The notes below the pieces were generated by a model, which did no database searches, was not told the DNA's origin, and saw nothing but the letters and a program-made list of their open reading frames with translations. Source: Antedon mediterranea (lineage: Eukaryota > Echinodermata > Crinoidea > Comatulida > Antedonidae). From it: a stretch of 64,000 nt of DNA. Both the position numbers and the translations under genes were made by a program. This document shows, piece by piece, positions 14,001 through 26,000 of the stretch. The stretch spans positions 7,166,312-7,230,311 of the forward strand of contig NC_092675.1 in NCBI RefSeq assembly GCF_964355755.1, in the 5' to 3' direction. Each line of letters opens with the position of its first letter. Position 1 is the first letter of the stretch.

Positions 14001-17000
14001 CAAAGCTCTAGTTTATGCAACGAATTAAAATCTTTCAATTAAGCCTTATTAGTCAATACAGTTTAGGTCGTGTGAAATACTGATATATATTTGCAACATG
14101 ACATGGACAGTGTATTATTGTTGTCATTCAAAGTTAAAACATTCAGCTCATATAGATAAATGAATACTTGAAAAGTCAGTCAGTATATTTATGGATGTTA
14201 ATTAACATTAACATATTATTCTTTTTCCTTGTATAGATACATACTGTTAGAGGTTTCCATGACATTTCAATTTGTTTTGGCTTCTCGAGACTGCGAATTG
14301 TACTGACATCTGGTGGTGATGGTTCTAAAATAATATAATACAAAACCATGTAAATAAAGCAATAAAAACACAACATAAATTTCAATTACTAAATATCAAT
14401 TCATCAAGAAACAATTATCCACGTTATACTTTGATTTCCAAACGATGGAGTACAGCAATACATTTCATATATATATATAACATTATTTCCAAAAATTGTA
14501 TTGTTATCCCACAATTTGGGATACAAAATCTGGCGAGGTCCTACGTCTATTCAACTTACAACTAAACAAATAAAATAATATAAAAACAATGAATCAAAAT
14601 AATAAATGCCACTTAATTCTGTTGCTCGCAATCGAACGTAAATAAATTAAGTCATTACATTTACTCAACTTATTATTTCAAAATATAAATTTTTTTTTGT
14701 TTACTATTTAAAAAAAACCCGATTTATTTACCTCCACAAAGTGTTCTGGCAGATATACTTTGACTTCCCAGTGAACCTTTGCCTCCTCCACCTTCCCTTA
14801 CAGCTGCTACAACAAAGGAATAACCCTGTTCATAATCTAAACCAGTAACTGTTGCTGAAGGTTGGCTGACTTGTGGTATTTCACTCCAAGTTGAGTCATA
14901 GTAATAATACACAATATATCCTACAATAGGCCCATCACCAGAATCACCTTGTTCTTGATCCCACTCACGCCATGACAATTCCACTGATGAGCCTGTGACT
15001 GATGTCACACTTGGTTCTCCGGTATATGCCGGTAAACCTAGAGAAAAAACATAGTATCACAATCTGTTCACTTTCTTTATATCCTATACTAAATCACTGC
15101 AAAATTGGTGTTGAAATATATTAACCAATCAAATAGCATTATGATTAATGTAATATAAAATAAATCCTTACTAAACAGATCAACTGTATGAGTACGAGAA
15201 GTTGAAATAGTAAATCTATACTCAATTCTTGTGTCTAATTATTAGGCTACTGTGTTGCACACAATTCTCAAATTGTTTAATAGCAACAATAGTGTTGAAA
15301 AGAATAATACCTGGCATGTGATATAAAACCATCCAGTAAAATGATACATTTAAATGTGTTATTATAATCAATGAAAAGTTTAAAAAAATCCTTACTAAAC
15401 AGATCAACTGTATGGGCACGAGGTTTAATGAAAAAATCCTTTGAAATACTAAATATGTACACAATTCCTGTGTTTGCTACTGTTGAAAATGAAACCGTGG
15501 TGTTTGTTGTAGATTGTACACGTTCAGTTTCAGCAACTGATTCAGAATCAGCTTGAAGAGTAATATTCACATCTGTGATATCCCCCAAAACAGTACATTG
15601 AAAAGTTGTTGTTTGTCCAGGATTTACTTTAACATTGCTTGTTGAAACGATTCCTAAAAAAAAAAGTTTAGAAAAATAAAGCATGGTGAGGATGACATAA
15701 ACAATTTTACCTTATAATACTTTTGCAGAAAGCTAAACATAATCTTTAAAACATAAATAAATAAGCACTTGGTCTTACAAGCACATTGCACTAAGAAATC
15801 AGTGCAGTATTAAAAAAACATTTAACCTGTCTGTTTTTGCTCAATTTAATTTCAGTAGCCTACCGCTATAATAATTACAACAGAAGGTTTTGTTCAGATT
15901 AAAAGACGTTATATAATGTTGTGAAGAGTACAATTCATCATCACTTACCTGTAGTACAGGAGTTTGGCAACCAGTATTCAATGCATCCACCATCACATCC
16001 AGTGTCATGATGACAAGAATTTGAATCACAGTTGCAAGTCAATTCACACATGTTGCCATATGTTCCTGATTCACATTCTTATTAATAAAAAATAAATACA
16101 ATAAAGAGGCTGTTTAATCTGTTCTTTGCCTGTTGTGTTGTGTTTATATATTATATATATATATAACAATAATTCTAAACCGCGCGGTGATATACTGAAA
16201 TTTAATTAATTAATTTGAAACTATAAAGATGAGGAAATCTGTAAGAATGAGAAAAAGTCGCCCCAACCGAGACTCGAACTCGGACCGTCTGCTTGATATG
16301 CAGTTGTCCTAACAATTAGACCACTGGGGCTTTCATGGTATTGTTCAAACTCGATTGTATATATAAATCCAAAGGCAAATCACTGAAAAAATGACAATGC
16401 TGTGGGTATCAGTGGCTGGATCTCAATGGAGATACAAAAAAAAGCGAAAAGCTAAATCAAAACCATAAAGTAAAACAGCCAGAAACGTTAGCAGAGCTTT
16501 CAGGCAAATGAATTATTTGAAATTCAATACTTACCTACATTATTTATGTACCTAAATAATTTATATTATTGTAATAGTGTAGAAAAGAAATGAAAAATAA
16601 ATGTTTACGTTGAAATTGATTGAAATAGTAAAGTACATGTAACAATACTCTACTACGACGTTTTTATTTTTGTAACTAATAACAGTACCTACACTCACAG
16701 TAAGAAAATTATGCTTCAAACGGCGACCAACAATATCTGATAGGGCCCATACATTAAGCACTTGTCTTAACCAAGTATTTATACTCGGAGACTGGGAGAT
16801 TGGAATGTTTCATTCCTCACAAATCAATACGTTTGTATCAAAATACTGTACTCGAGCAGTTCAACCGATTTTTAACTATCAAAAACAATTATCGTAGGAG
16901 GAGATCCTCTTATTATTGTGTGCGGGTATTTTTCAAGATGGACATCCATTAGACAGCGTACACCACGATCGGAAAACACCCCTATTTGGGGCAAATCGTT

Positions 17001-20000
17001 GAAACTAAATTCGTATTAATTGTCAATAACTAATTATCTAACTCAATTCAATTAGTAAATAGGGTTACATCAAGTGGTTAAAATCAGTACCGAAAGTACG
17101 AACCAACTTTCCGAAAGAGTCACATATAAAAAAGCCATACTGGTTTTTAAATGTCTCAACAATTTGGCACCCCCAGGCATGACAAACCTATTCACTCCAT
17201 TACCTCAAACTCGTGAAACGAGGCAGTCAACAACTATGAAGTTGAAGGTCCCTTTTGCGAAAAAGGAAAGTTACCTCACGAGTTTTTGTGTAAGTGGGGC
17301 AAATATATGGAACAATTTGCATATCGACTTGAGAACCGAGACGTCTGTAAATGTTTTTAAATCTAATTTGTATGATTCAATGCATTAAGTACAATAAAGA
17401 CCTTACTGTGTTCAAAACGAGAGGAGCTACGTTGCCCTCAAATTGTAATTGTATCCGAAGTTATTGTTGTATATTTATTGATTTTTTAATATATTTTTTT
17501 TTTCCATATTTTTATTGTAATACAAACATTATTAACTGTGTGCTATTGCTTTTGTACGTAAAATGCAGGGCCCCAATGGAAACCAGTTCTTAACTGTTTG
17601 GGTACGCTGGGTAAATAAATGTAAATAATAATAATAATATACCATCGAGTAAACATTCTAGAAGTTAGGCGCGACTTACCAAATTTTGCCCTTACGTAAA
17701 TTATAAAGTTAAATATGGCGCAAAATGCAGGGCATCTCTAAGCGCTGAACACTCAAGAGAAAATGAGAAAATGGAAAAAGCTCAAAAAATTAAATGTTTG
17801 ATGAAAAGGCAAAAATGTGTGGAGTTGTTGAAATGTGTGAGGTTGAGTTTTGAAGGGCGTTCCAAAGAACAGGAGCTGACCACAAAAAGGCGCGTTGTTC
17901 ATAATATTTTGTTGAAGGCCGTGAAGTTATAGGCCTGAGTAAAACCTCTGACGACATCAATGAATAAGCAGTTTATTTTTACAGTAATAATAAATACAGT
18001 GAAAAATAAAGTCACAGGTCCATGATGTTTTTGCTAGTACACAATTACTGTAATTACTTACTTATGTTTACTTAGGTGATATACTGGACGCAGGACTAAA
18101 GTCCTCTATATCCAGATCCAATTAGTCCAATTCTGGTATTTTGAATCCTTAACTTGTGATCGTATATTACTGGTTGATTCCGCCAGAATTTGTCCAGACT
18201 ATTTTTAGAACTGTTTAGTGAGGTTGCTGTCAGAACATGTTCAGGTAGTGTATTCCAATTATCGGTTATACGCTTACTAAAGGAAATTTTTCTTTTATCC
18301 AAATGGGAAACTCTCTTAGCTAGCTTAGCTATTAGATACATTTAGTTTTAGGAAATCAGATACTGATTTATCATAATAGCCATTTAGAATTTTGAAAGTT
18401 TCAATCATGTCATTACGACATCTTCTACAGACCAAAGTAGGCAGTTTTAAAGCTCTTAATCTTTCTGCATAATTATATCCCCTTAAAGTTAGGGATAAAA
18501 CGTGTAGCTCTACGTTGAACACTTTCTAGAAGATATATATGTTTCTCTACATTCAGTCCATTAATAAGTTACTTACTACTTTAGGCCTATGTGGAAAAAT
18601 ACATTTCTCCATGGTTTTAATTATGTACAGTATCTTTCAGAGCATTACTGCAGTTACTTTCCTTCACATTACTATCCGTTACCACGGAGAACTTATTTCT
18701 CCATGATGTTAATATACATATACAGCAGTAACTTTCAGCGCATTACTGTCGTTACTTACCTTCACAGTATGCGTTGCTATATGTATGGTATCCTTCAGCG
18801 CATTCTCCATTACTACAAGTACCATCCGCCTTATCACAGGCAACATTGTCCTTACAATGGCAAATGGAAGTACAGTCACCACCAAAGTAACCAACTGGAC
18901 AGACTTCAGGAACTGTAAACAGAAAGAAACTAGATCTTAACATTCCTAGATTAGTAACATCTGGTAATAATAGTATGATTTTTAGAAAAACAAAACTATA
19001 TCTGAAAAATAATAAAGATCAGTTATGCCTGAAAAAAATATTAACATGTAATTAGAATTGTGTAACTAAAGAAATATCTTGCTGTGTTGCGACACCAGTA
19101 TTGTGGTAAATGTCCTTGTTATACATCATCCAGTATTTTGGCAAAGAGATGTTGTGTACATAACACTGACAGATAGTGTAAATTCTTTTATACAGTGCAT
19201 CTTTAAATGTAAAGATGAGGAGAGTCTTACACTCTAATCTACCGTTACATATTGTTTCAATTTTAGTCTCAATTTACTATACTGTACCTTGACAATTAGT
19301 TCCAGACCATCCAGCAGCACATCCAGCTGATGTACACACTCCAGTATACTGGTTACATCCTCCAGGGTTGCAGTGACATTCTTGACTACAACCTGCTCCA
19401 AACTTTCCAAATGAACAGTCTAAAAGTTAATTTGATTGCAATTTATTTAATATTCAATTTGTCATGCAACATTAAAATTATTCATTTACCTTTCAATGAC
19501 TCAACTTTCTTTTGCAAAAATTTTTTATGAGAAAAAATAAATGACTATGAGAATGATGATGATTACATGATGATTTATCCTAATGCAAGGGACAGGTCGT
19601 TTGCCCTTTGTAAGTTTAAAAACTGCTGTTTCACAACGCTATACTGTAAGACCAAATATATATTACAATGTAATGTAAGCTTCCAAAAGTCTACTCATAA
19701 GCTGTAATCATTTAAATACGTATTTAAATTTAAAAAACTTATTATTTTCAATATTTCCTTTTTCAAATCTGTGATATATACGGTAATAGGTTCATCATTT
19801 TGTATTCTAAAACTTTTTTTTTCGTAGGTATTGCCCACCTTTATTGATTTCATTTTCATAAATAATTTACACACATAATTTAAAATACAGTATAAGAACT
19901 ATAAGTTTTGTATTGTTTTCTTAAAATTAAAGATTATATACATAAATCTTATTTTGGAGGGGTGAGTGTTATCTTAATAAAATGCAGTATTAAAGTACCT

Positions 20001-23000
20001 GTTAAGCATTCCAGACCAGTATAACCAGCTAAACATTCACATCCGTATGGATTGGAAAGGCAGATTTGTGTACTTTTGCATTGGGCTTCAATATCGGTCT
20101 TGAATGAACACTGAAGTTCACAATTAAGTCCAAAACGATTACCACCGCATGCTGAAAAACAAACAAAATTAATGTTAAGATCAACATTTTGTTTCTACTT
20201 TTATATGCGGCTTAGACCACATACAACCTGTTGTTAAATGAGATGTTGAACAATATCTATAAACAATGATTTAATTGAATCAAAATATATTAACTTTTGT
20301 AAACCATAACAGTTAGGCATAAAAGAGTGCATAAAACGTAACAATTATTGTAGTTTCTGTACTTACTAGTCATACAGTTGTCTCCCATAAAACCTGGAGG
20401 ACAAATACATCTACCATTCTTATCATCACACACACCACCATTGTAACAGTTATTACAAATACCTGTACATCGAGGAGGACCCCAACGACCTGATGCGCAT
20501 TCTATGTAATGATATAGAGGTACTTGAACATGAATTCTGTATTCATTATTATACAAATAATGAATGAGTGTAATGGTACAAATAATGGCATGAGGTGAAT
20601 AATGAAAGGTTATATATTTGATTTTTGACCATTGTTTGTACCATTACACGAATATAAAACATTCATTATTTGTTTTATATAACATCTAAATAGATTACTG
20701 TCATTTGAATCAAATAAAAGGTAGGCCTAGCCAATGCCTACATTTGATTCACATTGATTAAAACTGTAACATTTTGTTTTTTAAATTATATTTGATATAT
20801 TATTGATATGGATTTCATAAATGCACCTACTGTTAGTGTTAATTATGCCAACAAACGACCAAACAAACCTAGGCCTAGCAAGGCTAAAACCCCTAGTTCT
20901 AGCCTAATACTAACAGGCCTAGGCCTACTACCTAGGCTGAAAGACAGCAAAACCAAACTTCGACAGGCAACTAAAAATCATCTATGCTAATTATGCTTTT
21001 TCCAACGATTCCACGTCTTTTAGAAATGTTCCCATTAATTAATCAAAATCGATCTTTAAATGCCTTTTTGATCTAAATTAGTAGATATATAAAAATATTT
21101 ATTATATTGTTTGGTAAATTATGTAGGCCTCGGCCTACTCTTTTTTTTTTGCATTTTCTGAATATAGAATATTTGTATTACAGTTATTGTTTATTATTGT
21201 TTGCTGGTTGCTTGTTATTTAAAAATATAAATTTATAAGATTAGCTATTTTAATATATCATTAATGTCCAACTAGAACTTTAAAAAGATTTATGAGTAAA
21301 ACATGACCCATTAGGCGCAGGAGCCCCGGATAGCGTTACGAAGTCGTTAACTCTGTCAGCCCATGGTCAACCCAACTAATGTGTTTTTCCCAAGGACAAC
21401 TTATCAATAACTAAACTTTGTCACCACCCATAAGTGTGCTGTTCATTTCCTATTGACCAATGAACACCAATGTAACTGGACCTGAGTTTCTTGCTATTCG
21501 ACCTTGGGTGCAAATTATACAATTAATTGATGTTAAGGCCACTGACTACTCTTTTCTGTATAGAAACACTGAATTGACTGAATAATAAGAAAACCCTACA
21601 ATAATTTCTACTACTACTTGATATGGTGTTATACAAGAACTATATTAAAAGAATTGAATGTATGGAGAATGAAAAGTTATACGTTATAACTTATGTAAAA
21701 CATCACTTAGATGATATCTATCAGATATATCATTTTCTAAAAATTGTTTCATTAGTTAGAATAGATCACGGAAAACCAATACCAATACTGATCTGGACTC
21801 GGAAATTCAAAATGTAGCAGGCAACGTTTCACCAATGAAAACTTTCAAGACAAACAAAGTATCATAATTATCATGATATTCATTTTTATTTAATAACGAT
21901 AAATGGATATAAATATTTCGTCTTTTTTGTTATTTTGTGATGGAAAATATATTGAGTGAACATTGGCACTGAGCTTAAATGTTCCCCGTCAAATTATGAT
22001 GTCCATCTTATCTCAATTTTAATGTCCTACACCCGATAATAGAATACACATCTAGCTCGTGTGTACTTAAAGAACCTAGTACATCTTTCGAGACGCGTGG
22101 AGGGTTACCCCGGTGTATTAGTACATCACAGCCACTGATCACCAACTGGGCCCTCTGGGAGATCTGTCTTTGACTGAAGAGGTTACCCAGTATAAATATA
22201 TATTTCAGTTCAATTCAATAGAATAACTGTACAGTAGGCTCCCATTTGATGCAATGTGTTACCCAATGTGCTCAATTTGATTGTGCTACCCAAATCCATG
22301 CTATCCATTTGAAATAATTTGCTATCCATTTGAAAGAATGTGCTACCCGATAATCAGTATAGAATAATGTACAGTACAATTATATCCATTTGATTGTGCT
22401 ACCTAATGTGCCATCCATTTGAAAGAATGTGCTATCCATTTGAAAGAATGTGCTACCCGATAATCCGTATAAAATAATGTACAGTACTATATCCATTTGA
22501 TTGTGCTACCTAATGTGCTATCCATTTGAAAGAATGTGCTACCCGATAATCCTTATAGAATAATGTACAGTACTATATCCATTTGGCTGTGCTACCTAAT
22601 GTGCTATCCATTTGAAAGAATGTGCTATCCATTTGAAAGAATGTGCTATCCATTTGAAAGAATGTGCTACCCGATAATCCGTATAGAATGCACAGTACAG
22701 TTATATCATAGTTATATCCATTTGATTGAACTATCTATTGTGCTATCCGTTTGAACTAATGTGCTGTCTGTTTGAAATAATTCAGGTTTTTTTTTTTTAA
22801 TATGTTTTGCTATCCATTTTAAACGTGCTAAACAAGTTACATATTTGTTGATATAAATTTGCGGTACACCACGTAGGCCTATATTAGTTCTGAAAAGAAC
22901 TGTTGAGTTGCTTGACGTTTCAATTTAGGCCTACTCCAAAGTCAAAGTCTCCAAAGCTATTCCATCATGTCGTATTCGGGGAATCGCCCACAAGTGTTTT

Positions 23001-26000
23001 CTCAGAGAAAGGTATGTTCTGTATGGGGTTCTGTATGCTATTTGTTAATAATGTACAAAAAATGAAATGAAAAATCATATTAATTATCGGTATGTACGGA
23101 GGAAGCTCGAACAAGACGAAGCGCGAAACAAATAAAAGCGCAGCACGAAACATCTGAAATGATATACAATTTCTCAAAACATGAAAACACAGAATATATT
23201 ATATTAATATAACTTTTTAATATTTCCAAAGGCTCGGACAAGGAAGAATGGCCTTAAAAAACTGAATTGCTATATGTTAGACCACATTTCCATAACTTTT
23301 CAAAACTCATCGAACCCTCTGCTAGTAGGCCTAATTAATATAGGAGCGTATCGCCAAATCATTAGAGAAAAAAAAAACATGGCATGAAGATGTAATTAAT
23401 CAAACAACGGCCAAAGAATATCAACAATTTTAATTTAGGTTTCGATTCGTAATTACTAATGTGGTGGACTAAGCCTAGTTTGAAACTATAGTGACCATTT
23501 ATTTTAGAAAGAAAGATAGACAAATTTGTTTCCATCTCCATGTTATTGTTAATACCAAGGCACTTTTCAATTGAAAATTCTGGCCTAGTATTCTTGCAAG
23601 GTCGTCACAGCTCCAGTTACAAAGGTCGTCACAGCTCCAGTTACAAACGGTGATACAAAGTGTCAATCATTTGACCAGTGAACAGCCCACTGGTAGGATA
23701 GTCCTTGAAACCGTCCGTAAAACACATTAATCACTCACATCAGTCATGCCGCTAATGGTTGAAAACCTCACTTTTTGGGGTTTTCAAACGTAACGCTATC
23801 CGGGGCTCCTGCGCCTAATGCACTAACCTCTAATTATCAATTCAATAAATGAATGTTTGAATTGACTTCTTTCAGTATCAAAATGAAGTTCATACATCCC
23901 AGCATTTTCAAGTTCAACATTTTCAAATGTTATGCTTGATTGATCATAAAGGTCCTGGAAGTTATCTAGCTTACGACCGTCCTTTCTCCAGATTAGTTCT
24001 TTATTATCAGGATTACTTTCTACATCAAATGATACAGTCACAGTATCTCCTACTGAAGATGTGATACTTGTTTTGTGGTTTGTTGGTATTACAACGGCTG
24101 AAATTAATTTAACAACTTCAGTAGGCCTAATCTCTGATTTGACATACTAGCAATATTTATCAATATGAAAACTTAAAATGATCAGAATTATACTTTTGGT
24201 CCTCACAAACTTTTCATTTGTAAAGTAGAATTATTAACATAATTAACGACAATTATGAATTATGTGGATATGTCAGATAATAGTTCCAGATCGATAAGTG
24301 TGCATACGATTGTTATTCAGTGGCGGATTAGTAGAGTAGAAATAAGGTTTCACCTCAAAAAAATTGCAACAAAAGGTATTTCAACGGATTTTGGTAGTAT
24401 TAGGTGTACTAAACAACAGAAAAAAAGTCTCAAGAATTTCGACCCCCGGAAAGTGTTTTTTTTCAAGATGGCCGCCAAAATAGATAAAAAGTGAAAATGG
24501 CCATACAGTACCTCCTAAACTACTTGATCTATTGATATAATTTTGGTACTAACATACTCAGAACATACATATTTATATTCGCTATAATAGAACATTTTGG
24601 CCAAAATTGACCGGAAATACCATTTCTGACAATTTGACCTTTGACCTTGATATGTTGTATCTTGGTAACCACTAACCGTAGGGAAACAAATGATGGCTCA
24701 AATTGTTCAGAATGTACATATTTACATTTATTGTAATGAGACATTTTGTCAAAAAATGGTTAGAAGTAAAGGTTATTGACCTTTAACCTTTATCTATGTA
24801 GAATTTCCATATCTCGGCAACTATGTGTGGTAGAGATTTAAAATTGGGCTCTAAATACTGAGAATATACTTATTTATATTTACTCTAATGAAACAGTTTG
24901 ACAGAAAATGACCAGAAACGACATGTTTGACCATTGACCTTGATATGCTATATTTCGATAATGACTGACTGAGATACACCATTTATGGCTCAATTTGTTC
25001 AGAATATAATTATAACTTTTAAATTTCTAATTACGGTATAGCAGCAATTGATTAGATATTGTGCATGTATTTAGTACGGCATCTTAAACAACTGTTCCAA
25101 CTTCGTCTTCATCATCGTCATCAATCTTTCTATCTACGTTGTCCCATTCTTCTAGTTGACACACTCCACAAACTGAAGTACATGCCAATCCATAGCGTCT
25201 ACAACTGCAACATACAGTTTTACATCCAGTAGTACAGTTACAATGGATGATTTTCAAAGTTCTTCTGGAGCAGCAGTTTCCATCGTCATTATTGGCACAA
25301 ATGTTTTATTACAAACTTTCCATCCCCACTTGGTAGCATCCATGGTATTATCTTTCTATAGCCATTGCATGATTTGACTGACATTCTGTAGCAGATGACG
25401 TTGGTGGTAGTTGTTGAGGCTAGGTTTGATAAATGATTTACCCTCAACAACTTTTTTATTAAATAGCTTGCATCTGTAGCTATTCAGGGAATCCAGTGAC
25501 TTCGCTCCAAAAAGAATAGACATGTCCTTCAGTCCAAACTCCTCGATAGTTTAAAGTTTCTGATGCGGTTGAGTGAAAATATCGGCACACATGTCATATT
25601 CTGGGTTACTTTCAATCAATTTATTAAATGCCGCTTTCTTGCCGATTCCGAAAATCCTAGACGTCGAATCACAACCAGTGAATGCATGCACTATGGGTAA
25701 TGCATTTCACATTTTATATCCTAAAACAGATTTCAATCTGGTTACATTAATCACTCTAGTAGGCCCATCTTTTCCTTTGTCTAATCTGAAGTACACTTCT
25801 CGGTTTGTTGTATTTACATGATACAGTAAAAGTACCAGTAAGTCCGTGTCTTCTCCAATCAAAGTTACTGTATTATGTTCAGAGACTTCAACTGTTGCCA
25901 CAGAGCAATGTCAGCATCGGCATTGTTTTTTTTTGTTTTTTTTAAAACCATATTTAATGAGGGTGATCCACGCAGCTATTGCTGATCATTAGGGACCCTC

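Larger units (their letters stand above)
21309..23820. mobile_element. 2.5-kb element with perfect 32-bp terminal inverted repeats
   Basis: The first and last 32 bp are exact reverse complements and start CATTAGGCGCAGGAGCC. I find no transposase inside; the interior holds a 21-bp satellite (22212-22770). No clear target-site duplication is visible. The right end lies only 7 bp from the Ig2 exon, directly after its donor. Confidence 0.82.

Noticed and set aside
16258-16335. A functional tRNA gene
   Set aside because: The fold is good, but two further copies share flanking sequence on both sides and the anticodon would be unusual, so a tRNA-derived repeat fits better.
20808-20990. A 60-codon plus-strand gene
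   Set aside because: It lies in a dispersed repeat, and the copy at 2500-2700 does not keep the frame.
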